Positions 8,893 to 16,190 of a DNA stretch of 35,423 nt are shown here, in pieces. The stretch's first letter is position 1. Each line of letters begins with the position of its first letter. Made by a program: the position numbers and the translations under genes. This DNA comes from Nitrospirae bacterium CG2_30_70_394 (lineage in GTDB: Bacteria > CG2-30-53-67 > CG2-30-70-394): contig MNYW01000152.1 of assembly GCA_001873295.1 (NCBI GenBank), positions 1 through 35,423 on the forward strand. Direction: 5' to 3'. The notes beneath the pieces were generated by a model. The model was given only the letters and a program-made list of their open reading frames with translations. It was not told where the DNA came from and ran no database searches.

Positions 8893-8921
8893 CTCCTCGG
8901 TGTTGCAATCGTGATGCGTAC
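8893..8921 (+). repeat. 29-bp direct repeat, copy 2 (contains waaF-like start)
   Basis: Identical to 8823-8851. It spans the upstream region and first codons (ATG at 8914) of the glycosyltransferase gene. Two copies with a 41-nt interval are too few, and the context wrong, for a CRISPR array. A local duplication is the simplest explanation. Confidence 0.95.
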
Positions 8922-10026
8922 CCAGGCTGACAAGGCGGAGCGGATCGCCGTCCGCCTGCCCAACTGGGTGGGCGACATCGTCCTCGCCACCCCCTTCTAC
9001 CGCGCCTTGCGCGCCGCCTATCCCGCGGCGCGGATCACCGCGGTCGGGCTCGGCGCCACCCTCGGGATCGTCGCGGACTCGCCCTGGTTCGATGCCTTTC
9101 TGCCGCTCCCGCCGCGCCGCGCGCAACGGCGGCCCGCCTCCTTCTGGCGCGCGGCAATGGCGCTGCGCCAAGCGCGTTTCGACACCGGCTACCTGCTCAC
9201 CAACTCGCTCTCCTCCGCGGCGCTCTTTTGGCTCGGCCGGGTGGGGCGGCGGATCGGCTACGCCCGCGATGGCCGGCGCTTGCTGCTCACCGACCCGTTG
9301 CCCGTGCCGCGCCCCGCCACTCCCGGCGGGGTGGTGGGGATCAAGGAGTACTACCTCAATCTCGCCCGCGGTGTTGGCCTGACCGTGACGGAGACGCGCG
9401 TCGAGCTCTTCCTCGGCAACGATGATCGCGCCTTCGCGGCGCGGTTCTACGCCGAGCGCGGGGTGGGCGACGGCGACTTCGTGGTCGGGATGAACCCGGG
9501 TGCCGCCTACGGCGCGGCCAAGTGTTGGCGCGCCGACTACTACGCCGCCACCGCCGATACCCTCGTGCGCGAGCAGGGCGCGCGGGTGGTCCTCTTCTCC
9601 GGCCCAGGCGAGGAGCGGATCGTCGAGGAGATCACCCGCCTCATGCACAGCACGCCGCTCACCGTGATCGGCGCCGGGGTCACCCTGCAAAACCTCAAGG
9701 GGCTCATCGCCCGTTGCGATCTGTTTGTGGGCAACGACTCGGGGCCGATCCAGTACGCGATCGCCTTCGACCTGCCGGTGGTCACCATCTTTGGCTCCAC
9801 CCCGGTGGAGTACGCGGCCACCGACTATCCGCGCGTGCGCCAGCTCTGCGCCCACGTGGCGTGCGCGCCGTGCAACCACCGCACCTGCCCGATCGACCAC
9901 CGGTGCATGAGCGCGGTCACCCCGGAGTGGGTGATCCGCGAGGCGGAGGCGTTGCTCGGCGGGGAATCAGAGCGCTCCCCCAACGGGCGGGGCGCGCGCC
10001 GGCAAAGACCCAGCCTGCGCCCTTGA
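8914..10026 (+). CDS. waaF: ADP-heptose:LPS heptosyltransferase, WaaF-like (GT9)
   Basis: This is a 370-residue GT-B glycosyltransferase of family 9 that adds heptose to the LPS inner core at the inner membrane. The N-terminus IAVRLPNWVGDIVLATPFYRAL is characteristic of heptosyltransferase II. The acceptor/donor region VGMNPGAAYGAAKCW and the nucleotide-binding stretch CDLFVGNDSGPIQYAIAFDLPVVTIFGST are present. The C-terminus has the Cys-rich block CAPCNHRTCPIDHRCM usual in WaaF. ATG 8914 gives the conventional N-terminus; GTG 8911 is an alternative, and no clear Shine-Dalgarno precedes either. The start lies inside a duplicated 29-bp unit. waaC is found at 22209-23243, not adjacent. Confidence 0.9.
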   Translation: MRTQADKAERIAVRLPNWVGDIVLATPFYRALRAAYPAARITAVGLGATLGIVADSPWFDAFLPLPPRRAQRRPASFWRAAMALRQARFDTGYLLTNSLSSAALFWLGRVGRRIGYARDGRRLLLTDPLPVPRPATPGGVVGIKEYYLNLARGVGLTVTETRVELFLGNDDRAFAARFYAERGVGDGDFVVGMNPGAAYGAAKCWRADYYAATADTLVREQGARVVLFSGPGEERIVEEITRLMHSTPLTVIGAGVTLQNLKGLIARCDLFVGNDSGPIQYAIAFDLPVVTIFGSTPVEYAATDYPRVRQLCAHVACAPCNHRTCPIDHRCMSAVTPEWVIREAEALLGGESERSPNGRGARRQRPSLRP

Positions 10027-10035
10027 GCACTTTCC

Positions 10036-10094
10036 CCGATTAGGGTGAAAGAAACATTTCGTTTTTTATTCTTGCCACCACCGGCCGATCTTCC
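10036..10094 (+). promoter_or_regulatory. 59-nt element shared with 19327-19385 (copy A, upstream of kamA)
   Basis: Aligned without gaps to 19327-19385, about 45 of 59 bases match. Conserved blocks are GGTGAAANAAACATTT, a T-run, and a terminal CCGATCTTCC. It stands just after the waaF stop and about 180 nt before the kamA start, in the same orientation relative to kamA as copy B has to the acidic-protein genes. It may be a promoter with a regulator site. A weak GAAA...TTTC stem followed by a T-run also looks slightly terminator-like. Confidence 0.6.
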
Positions 10095-10168
10095 CGCCAT
10101 CGACGAACGGCCCACGCGGGAGACCAAGCCACCCGCACTGAGGGGCTAGGGGTTGACTTCCAAACATG

Positions 10169-10264
10169 CCTCATTCAAAAGGCGCGGCATCTGCCAAGCC
10201 ACGGGAAAGAGGACCTCGGAACGAAACTCGTAGCCCCATCACTTTGCCCTCACTTTGAATGAGG
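10169..10264 (+). promoter_or_regulatory. structured kamA 5' leader with RBS-occluding stem
   Basis: CCTCATTCAAA at 10169-10179 is perfectly complementary to TTTGAATGAGG at 10254-10264. The 3' arm runs into the kamA Shine-Dalgarno tract (GAGGAGAAGGAG, 10261-10272). Pairing would close a 74-nt internal domain and partly hide the ribosome-binding site, as in translation-controlling riboswitches. I do not recognise a known riboswitch class, including the lysine class. The pairing is seen directly; the regulatory role is inference. Confidence 0.5.
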
Positions 10265-10274
10265 AGAAGGAGCC

Positions 10275-11678
10275 ATGGACGCAGCCAAGCAGACCCCCTT
10301 CGAAGCCGACGACGACCGCCCTCCGAATCCCACCACCGGAGACTGCGCGTCTCCGGGCCCCCTCGTCGCCACCCTTCCCCCGCCGTCCCTCTCCTCTCCC
10401 CTCGAGTTCGACCTCTCCCCGCTCGCCGCGGCCTCCCGCCACGGCATGCTCCCCCTGACCACTCACTCCCTGCCTCTGTGGGGGAGTGCTGCCTGGTCTT
10501 CCTGGCGCGCCCAGCTCCGGGCGCGGCTCCGCGATGTGGACAGCCTCGCCCGCGCCCTCGGCGCAAGCGACCTGTTGGCGGACACCGGTGCGGCGGTGCG
10601 CCGTTTCCCCATGGCGATCACGCCGTACTACGCCTCGCTGATCCGCCGCTTCGACGAGTCCGACCCGATCTTCGCCATGGCGGTCCCGCACGGCGGAGAG
10701 GTGGTCGATCCGCCCTTCCTCTCCGACGACCCGCTGGAGGAGGAGCACGACTCGCCGGTGCCGAACCTGGTCCACCGGTATCGCGATCGGGCGCTGTTGC
10801 TGGTCACCTCGACCTGCGCCATGTACTGCCGCCACTGCACGCGCAAGCGGGTCGCCGGTCAGCAGGAGTCGGCGATCACCGACGCCGAGCTCGCGGTCGC
10901 GGTGGGCTACCTCCGCGACCATCCGGAGATCCACGACGTGATCCTCTCCGGCGGTGATCCCCTCACCCTGCCCACTGAGCGTCTGGAGCAGATTCTCCAG
11001 GCAGTGCGCGCGGTGGAGACGATCGACGTGATCCGCATCGGCAGCCGTACCCCGGTGACCATGCCCATGCGGATCACCCACAGGCTGGTGACGATGTTGC
11101 GCCGCTACTCGCCGATCTGGATCAACACCCACTTCAACCATCCCGTCGAGCTCACCCCCGAGTCCATGGAAGCGTGCGGCCGGATCGTCGACGCGGGCAT
11201 GCCCCTCGGCAACCAGTCGGTTCTCCTGCACGGGGTGAACGACGACGCGCAGGTGCTGGAGAAGCTCTTCCGCGGCCTGGTGCGCAACCGGGTGCGGCCG
11301 TACTACCTCTTCCAGTGCGACCTGGTGCGCGGCGTGGAGCGGTTTCGCACGCCGCTCTCCAAGGGGATCGAGATCATGGAGTACCTGCGCGGCCGGGTGA
11401 GCGGCATCGCCATCCCGACCTTCGTGGTCGATGCCCCCGGCGGGGGCGGCAAGATCCCCCTGCTGCCCAACTACATCGTCTCCATGAGCCCGACCCACAC
11501 GGTGCTGCGCAACTTCGAGGGCCGGATGGTGAGCTACCCGGAGCCGATGGAGCGTCACGATTCCACCCCCGCCGCCGCCCCGCACGCGGGGGTGGCGACG
11601 GTCTTCGAGCTGTGCCGCGGCACCGCCACCACCCTCGGGCCGGACGACCACGGCGGCTGTACGGCGCACGGCGGGTGA
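10275..11678 (+). CDS. kamA: lysine 2,3-aminomutase (radical SAM, PLP)
   Basis: This 467-residue enzyme converts L-lysine to L-beta-lysine. The radical-SAM cluster motif CAMYCRHC has Cys181, Cys185 and Cys188. The PLP lysine is Lys393 in VVDAPGGGGKIP. The substrate-binding acidic residues of authentic lysine aminomutases are present (Asp349 in FQCDL and Asp386 in VVDAP). This favours true KamA over the EF-P modifying EpmB, and no EpmA ligase is next to it. A poorly conserved ~60-residue Pro-rich N-terminus precedes the domain. A strong ribosome-binding site (GGAGAAGGAG) lies before ATG 10275. It heads a cluster with two ATP-grasp ligases, one fused to an acetyltransferase, suggesting that beta-lysine is further conjugated. 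Confidence 0.93.
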   Translation: MDAAKQTPFEADDDRPPNPTTGDCASPGPLVATLPPPSLSSPLEFDLSPLAAASRHGMLPLTTHSLPLWGSAAWSSWRAQLRARLRDVDSLARALGASDLLADTGAAVRRFPMAITPYYASLIRRFDESDPIFAMAVPHGGEVVDPPFLSDDPLEEEHDSPVPNLVHRYRDRALLLVTSTCAMYCRHCTRKRVAGQQESAITDAELAVAVGYLRDHPEIHDVILSGGDPLTLPTERLEQILQAVRAVETIDVIRIGSRTPVTMPMRITHRLVTMLRRYSPIWINTHFNHPVELTPESMEACGRIVDAGMPLGNQSVLLHGVNDDAQVLEKLFRGLVRNRVRPYYLFQCDLVRGVERFRTPLSKGIEIMEYLRGRVSGIAIPTFVVDAPGGGGKIPLLPNYIVSMSPTHTVLRNFEGRMVSYPEPMERHDSTPAAAPHAGVATVFELCRGTATTLGPDDHGGCTAHGG

Positions 11679-11703
11679 GCCAGGCGAGCCGCCTGCGAGG
11701 TGA

Positions 11704-11739
11704 GCGACACGACGCCCGGTTCGCCGGGCGCCGTGTCGC
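11704..11739 (+). promoter_or_regulatory. large intercistronic hairpin between kamA and ATP-grasp gene
   Basis: GCGACACG-A-CGCCCGG / TTCG / CCGGGCG-C-CGTGTCGC forms a stem of 15 pairs with one A-C mismatch and a UUCG loop. No T-run follows, so it is not a canonical terminator. It could stabilise the upstream kamA message or attenuate expression of the ligases, which start 31 nt later. Confidence 0.6.
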
Positions 11740-11769
11740 GGCGGCGCGAACCCTCGCGATGGAGCGGTT

Positions 11770-12768
11770 ATGGGACTGAGGATTGGTCTGGTCTACGACC
11801 TGCGCGCCGCGTATCGCGACCAAGGGCTCTCCGAGGAGGCGCTGGCGGAGTTTGACAGCGAGGCGACCGTCGATGCCCTCGACGCGGCGCTGCGTGGCCT
11901 CGGCCACACCCCCGACCGGATTGGCCACGGTCGCGAGCTCGCCCGCCGGCTGGTCGCCGGGGAGCGGTGGGACCTCGTCTTCACCATTGCCGAGGGGGTG
12001 GCCGGGAGGTCGCGCGAGGCGCAGGTGCCGGCGTTGCTGGAGATGTTCGCGGTTCCCTACACCTTCTCCGATCCCCTGACCTGCGCCGCCACCCTCGACA
12101 AGGGGGTGGCCAAAAGGCTGGCAGCGGCGGCGGGGGTGGCCACCGCGCGCTTCGCGGTGGTGGGCGCGGTGGCGGAGCTTGACGCGCTGGAGCTCACCTA
12201 TCCCCTCTTTGCCAAGCCCCTCGCCGAGGGGACCGGCAAGGGGGTGGACGGCGACAGCCACGTCACCACCCCGGCGGCGTTGCGGCCGGTGGTGGCGCGG
12301 CTGCTCGCGCGCTACCGCCAGCCGGTTTTGGTGGAGGAGTACCTGCCCGGGCGCGAGTTCACCACCTCGCTCCTCGGCACCAGTGCAGACGCCCGCGTCC
12401 TCGGCACCCTGGAGGTTCTCCTCCGGGAGGGGGCACCGCACGGCGACTACACCTTTGCGGTGAAGGAGGAGAGTGAGCAGTACGTGGACTACCTGCCGTT
12501 GCGCGACCCGCTGCTGCGCGGCCCGGTGGAGGCGCTCGCCCTGTTGGCCTACCGCGCCCTTGAGTGTCGCGACGCAGGAAGGGTGGACGTCCGCCTCGAT
12601 GGCCAGGGGCGGCCCTGCTTCTTGGAGGTCAACCCCCTGCCCGGTCTCCACCCGAGCCATTCGGATCTGCCGATGACCGCCATTGCCTACGGCATGGGCT
12701 ATGGCGAGCTGATCGGGGCGATCGTCGCGAGCGCCTGCCGTCGCTATGGGATCCGCCATGGGGCGTGA
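11770..12768 (+). CDS. D-Ala-D-Ala-ligase-like ATP-grasp enzyme
   Basis: This 332-residue protein resembles D-alanine-D-alanine ligases. An N-terminal Rossmann-like region (IGLVYDLRAAY) is followed by the ATP-grasp segments PLFAKPLAEGTGKGV (about 145-159), VLVEEYLPGREFTTSLLG (187-203) and the Mg2+ site DVRLDGQGRPCFLEVNPLPGL (273-293). ATP-grasp ligases activate a carboxylate as acyl phosphate and join it to an amine. The N-terminal serine loop typical of true Ddl is not evident. Together with the neighbouring kamA this argues for a special amide or peptide product rather than cell-wall D-Ala-D-Ala. The end overlaps the next gene by 11 nt. The substrate is unknown; beta-lysine is an inference from context. 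Confidence 0.85.
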   Translation: MGLRIGLVYDLRAAYRDQGLSEEALAEFDSEATVDALDAALRGLGHTPDRIGHGRELARRLVAGERWDLVFTIAEGVAGRSREAQVPALLEMFAVPYTFSDPLTCAATLDKGVAKRLAAAAGVATARFAVVGAVAELDALELTYPLFAKPLAEGTGKGVDGDSHVTTPAALRPVVARLLARYRQPVLVEEYLPGREFTTSLLGTSADARVLGTLEVLLREGAPHGDYTFAVKEESEQYVDYLPLRDPLLRGPVEALALLAYRALECRDAGRVDVRLDGQGRPCFLEVNPLPGLHPSHSDLPMTAIAYGMGYGELIGAIVASACRRYGIRHGA

Positions 12769-14290
12769 GCCGGAGGTCCTGCTTCTCTACAACGAGCCAG
12801 TTGTGGGTGGATTGGCGAGCGAGGCGGGGGTGCTGGCGGAGGTGGCGGCGGTGCGCGCCGGCCTGGAGCTCCTTGGCCTTCCCTATCGCGAGGCCGGGGT
12901 GCGGACCCTGGAGGAGGCCCTCGCCACCGTGGCGGTGGGCGGCGAGGGGGTGGTCTTCAATCTGGTGGAGGGGTTTGCGACCGGCGGCGAGGATGCGGCG
13001 CAGGTGGTCGCGGTGGCGGCCGGCCTCGGCCGCGGCTGCACCGGCAACACCACCGCCTGCCTCGCCCTCACTTTGGATAAGGTGCGCACCAAGGGCGTGC
13101 TGCGCGAGTACGGGGTACCGGTCCCCGACGGGGTGGTGGTCGCCATGGGTGAGGCGGTCCCGCCGCTACCGGCCGGGGTCGGCCCGTGGATCGTGAAGCC
13201 GGTGGCGACGGATGCGAGCGAGGGGATCGACGCGGAGCGCTCGGTGGTCCGCACCGCGGGACCGGAGCTGGCGGCGGCGGTGGCGCGGGTCCACCGCGAC
13301 TTTCGCCAGGCGGCGCTGGTAGAGCGGCTGGCCGGCAGCCGCGAGCTGAACGTCTCGCTGCTGGAACGCGGCGGGGGTGTGGAGGTCCTGCCGTTGGCGG
13401 AGATCGACTTCTCCGCCTTCGGCCCCGAGCGGCCGCGGATTGTCGACTACGCGGCGAAGTGGGACGTGAACGCCTTCAGCTACCACCACACCCCGCGCCT
13501 GCTGCCCGCGCCTTTGGATGCGGCGCTTGCCGAGCGGGTGCGGAAGGTGGCGCGGGCGGCGTGGCAGGCGGTGGGATGTCAGGACTACGCGCGGGTCGAT
13601 CTGCGCCTCAGCGACGCCGGCGACCTCTTCGTGCTGGAGGTGAACGCCAACCCGGATCTTTCGCCGGACGCCGGCTTCGTTGCCGCCCTGGGTGCAGCGG
13701 GGCTGGCGATGGCGGATTTCGTCGCTGCCGTGGTGGACAACGCGCGCCGCAGGCGGCCGGTTGCGGTCCCACCCCCGGTGGAGGCCGCCGCGTCCGGAGC
13801 GGGTGGGGTGGCGGTTCGCCCCCTGGAGCGGGGTGACCGGGACGCGGTCTTGGAGGTGGTGCGGCGGGCGGCGGTCTTTCGCCTCGATGAGCAAGAGATC
13901 GCCCGCGAGGTTCTCGACGACACGCTCGCGCGCGGCGCGGCGGCGGGCTACTACGGCCTGGTCGCCCGCCTCGCTGGCCGCATCGTCGGGTGGGCCTCCT
14001 ACGGTCCGATTCCATGCACCGTGGGCGCCTACGATCTCTACTGGGTGGTGGTGGACAAGGCGGCGCGGCGGCAGCGAGTCGCCTCGACGCTCATCGCCGA
14101 GGTGGAGCGCCAAGTGGGCGCCCTGGGCGGCCGGCTGATCGCCATCGAGACCTCCAGCCGCCCGGCCTACACCGCGGCGCGCGCCCTCTACGGGCGGTGC
14201 GGCTACGCGGATGCGGCGCGGGTGGCGGAGCTCTACGGGCCAGGCGACGACAAGTGTGTCTTCGTGAAGCACCTCCCCGCCGGCCGGTGA
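12758..14290 (+). CDS. ATP-grasp ligase fused to GNAT acetyltransferase
   Basis: This is a two-domain protein of about 510 residues. Residues 1-330 form a second D-Ala-D-Ala-ligase-like ATP-grasp: FNLVEGF, WIVKPVATDASEGID, ALVERLAGSRELNVSLL, then the metal site DLFVLEVNANPDLSPDAGF. A short linker leads to a GNAT domain (about 352-505) beginning VAVRPLERGDRDAVLEVVRR. Its acetyl-CoA loop is AARRQRVASTLI, in which the usual Gly residues are replaced. ATG 12758 gives a direct start at MGREPEVLLLYNEP; ATG 12746 is possible. The fusion recalls the acetyltransferase/ATP-grasp enzyme that makes N-acetylglutaminylglutamine. A linked acetylated peptide product, perhaps of beta-lysine, is therefore plausible but unproven. 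Confidence 0.85.
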   Translation: MGREPEVLLLYNEPVVGGLASEAGVLAEVAAVRAGLELLGLPYREAGVRTLEEALATVAVGGEGVVFNLVEGFATGGEDAAQVVAVAAGLGRGCTGNTTACLALTLDKVRTKGVLREYGVPVPDGVVVAMGEAVPPLPAGVGPWIVKPVATDASEGIDAERSVVRTAGPELAAAVARVHRDFRQAALVERLAGSRELNVSLLERGGGVEVLPLAEIDFSAFGPERPRIVDYAAKWDVNAFSYHHTPRLLPAPLDAALAERVRKVARAAWQAVGCQDYARVDLRLSDAGDLFVLEVNANPDLSPDAGFVAALGAAGLAMADFVAAVVDNARRRRPVAVPPPVEAAASGAGGVAVRPLERGDRDAVLEVVRRAAVFRLDEQEIAREVLDDTLARGAAAGYYGLVARLAGRIVGWASYGPIPCTVGAYDLYWVVVDKAARRQRVASTLIAEVERQVGALGGRLIAIETSSRPAYTAARALYGRCGYADAARVAELYGPGDDKCVFVKHLPAGR

Positions 14291-14294
14291 TGCG

Positions 14295-15500
14295 GTGGTC
14301 GCGGTCGCGGTCTTTGTCGCCTGCTACGCCGGTCTGATCCTCGGCCGGGTGCCGGGGTTGCAGCTCGATCGCACCGGCATGGCCTTGCTCGCCGCCTTGG
14401 TGCTGGTGGCGACCGGGGTGGTGGGGGAGCAAGAGGCGGTGGCGGCGGTGGACCTGCCCACCATCGAGCTGCTGTTTGCCCTGATGGTGGTCTCCGCCCA
14501 GCTCCGCGCCGGCGGCTTCTACACCCGCGTGGCGAGCCGCCTGGCCACGGTGGCGCTGCCGCCGCCCCTCCTGCTGGGGCTGGTCCTGGCGGCGATGGGC
14601 GGGCTGGCGGCGGTGTTCAGCAACGACATCGTCTGTCTCGCCGCCACCCCGGTGCTGATCGCGGCGTGTGGCCGGCTCCACCTCGATCCCATCCCCTTCC
14701 TCCTTGGCCTCGCCTGCGCAACGAACGTCGGCTCGGCGCTGACGTTGATCGGCAATCCGCAGAACATGCTCATCGGCGAGGCCCTGCACCTTTCGTTCGC
14801 GGGCTATCTCGCGGTCGCCTGGCTCCCCACCCTCCTCGGCCTGGTGGCGACCTGGGGGGTGATCGGGTTCCAGTTCCGCGGCCGCTGGCAGGCGACGGTG
14901 GCGCCGCTGGCGGTGGAGGGTCTGCCCCAGTTTGACCGGTCGCGCTCCGCCAAGGGGGTGGCGATCGCCGTCGTGCTCTTGCTCTGCTTCCTGTGGGCGC
15001 CGTGGCCGCGCGCTCTCTGCGCCCTGGCCGGCGCGGCGCTGATCCTCACCAGCCGGCGGCTCGGCTCGCGAGTGGTCCTCGGCTTGGTGGACTGGCAGCT
15101 CCTCCTCCTCTTTCTCGGCCTGTTCGTGGTCAACCACGCTCTGCAGGCCACCGGCCTGCCGGCGCAGATGGTGGCGGCCGCCGCCGCCCATGGCCTCGAC
15201 CTCACCCACCCGGCGGCGCTGTTTGTGGCGGTGGTGGCGCTCTCCAACGCCGTCTCCAACGTCCCGGCGGTGATGCTCCTCCTGCCCCTCGCCAGCCACC
15301 CCCTGGCCGGGCCGCTCCTCGCCCTCGGCTCCACCCTGGCGGGCAACCTGCTGCTGGTGGGGAGCATCGCCAACCTGATCGTCGCCGACCTCGCGGGCCG
15401 CCACGGGGTGGTGATCGACTGGCGGTGCCACGCCCGCACCGGGGTGCCGGTCACCGTCGCCACCCTGGCGGTGGCCGCCCTCTGCCTGGGGTTCGAGTGA
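14295..15500 (+). CDS. SLC13/ArsB/NhaD-type (ion transporter superfamily) membrane transporter
   Basis: This 401-residue protein is almost entirely hydrophobic, with about ten or eleven helices. The two diagnostic re-entrant regions of the IT superfamily are visible: VFSNDIVCLAATPVLIAACG with NVGSALTLIGNPQNMLIG, and later LSNAVSNVPAVMLLLPL with LAGNLLLVGSIANLIVADLAG. The GNPQN and SN-x-P motifs are typical of anion or Na+/H+ transporters in this group. It starts at GTG 14295, four bases after the preceding stop, so it likely belongs to the kamA cluster. Substrate cannot be told from sequence; export or uptake of the cluster product is a guess. Confidence 0.85.
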   Translation: MVAVAVFVACYAGLILGRVPGLQLDRTGMALLAALVLVATGVVGEQEAVAAVDLPTIELLFALMVVSAQLRAGGFYTRVASRLATVALPPPLLLGLVLAAMGGLAAVFSNDIVCLAATPVLIAACGRLHLDPIPFLLGLACATNVGSALTLIGNPQNMLIGEALHLSFAGYLAVAWLPTLLGLVATWGVIGFQFRGRWQATVAPLAVEGLPQFDRSRSAKGVAIAVVLLLCFLWAPWPRALCALAGAALILTSRRLGSRVVLGLVDWQLLLLFLGLFVVNHALQATGLPAQMVAAAAAHGLDLTHPAALFVAVVALSNAVSNVPAVMLLLPLASHPLAGPLLALGSTLAGNLLLVGSIANLIVADLAGRHGVVIDWRCHARTGVPVTVATLAVAALCLGFE

Positions 15501-15749
15501 GGCGCGGCGCGCGGGCGCATCTGGCGGGGGCGACCGGCGCTGGCAAAAAAAATGTTGCGTGGCGCCGGGCGGCGCCTTACCGTCCCGCGCCTTGGTTGGT
15601 ACGGCGCGTTCGGTGGATCAGGAACGTTGTTTTTCGGCTTCGCGTAGGGCGTTTGACTCAAGGCCATCGGGCCGGCAGCGGCGGGTGCCACCGTTTGGAG
15701 TTTTGTTCAACCACCGAGGAAGACTCGGTCCCTTGGGAGGGCCAATGCG

Positions 15750-16190
15750 TTGCAAAGGGGAAAACATCTACTGATCGATTGCCAGGGCGTCTCCCGGGAT
15801 GTGTGTCTCGATGACCGGGGAATGCTCCGCGCAATGGCGGTGGCGGCCGAGCGTGCCGGTGCCACGGTGGTCTCCCAGGTCCGGTACCACTTCGGCCACA
15901 ACTCGCCACCCGGCTTTACCGCGGTGGTCCTCTTGGACGAGAGCCATTGCACCGCGCACACCTACGCGGACCTTGGCCTCATCGCCCTCGACGTCTTTAC
16001 CTGCGGCTCCACCGAGCCCCGGGATGTCCTCGCGTACCTGCGCGAGGAGGTCGACCTCGGCGAGGTGACCATCCGCGAGGTCGGGCGCTTCCCGCTTGAA
16101 CCCGGGATGGAGGGCCACGGTGCGGTGCTCGCCGCGGTGGCCAACGAGTTGGCGGTGGCGACGCCCGGGGATGGGCCGCGCTTGGCATGA
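15750..16190 (+). CDS. speD: S-adenosylmethionine decarboxylase proenzyme
   Basis: This 146-residue SpeD is of the short prokaryotic type, which self-cleaves to form a pyruvoyl cofactor and yields decarboxylated SAM, the aminopropyl donor for spermidine. The cleavage site is Glu64-Ser65 in LLDESHCTAHT. His70 and Cys85 (in DVFTCG) match the catalytic residues of the Thermotoga enzyme. The usual PE after the His-Thr pair is replaced by AD. It starts at TTG 15750, nine bases after GGGAGG. An ATG five bases earlier is in another frame and gives only nine codons. The end overlaps the next gene (ATGA). The upstream 249 nt (15501-15749) contain AT-rich tracts but no gene. Confidence 0.9.
   Translation: MQRGKHLLIDCQGVSRDVCLDDRGMLRAMAVAAERAGATVVSQVRYHFGHNSPPGFTAVVLLDESHCTAHTYADLGLIALDVFTCGSTEPRDVLAYLREEVDLGEVTIREVGRFPLEPGMEGHGAVLAAVANELAVATPGDGPRLA

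Noticed and set aside
8823-8921. CRISPR array
   Set aside because: Only two repeats, a coding start inside one, and no cas genes in the window.
10275-11678. KamA homologue as the EF-P modification enzyme EpmB
   Set aside because: Length, substrate-binding Asp residues and flanking genes favour true lysine 2,3-aminomutase; no epmA or efp nearby.
15540-15650. Third copy of the 59-nt element before speD (AAAAAAAATGTTGC and TTTTTCGGCTTCGCG)
   Set aside because: Only scattered AT-rich matches needing gaps; not better than chance in my reading.
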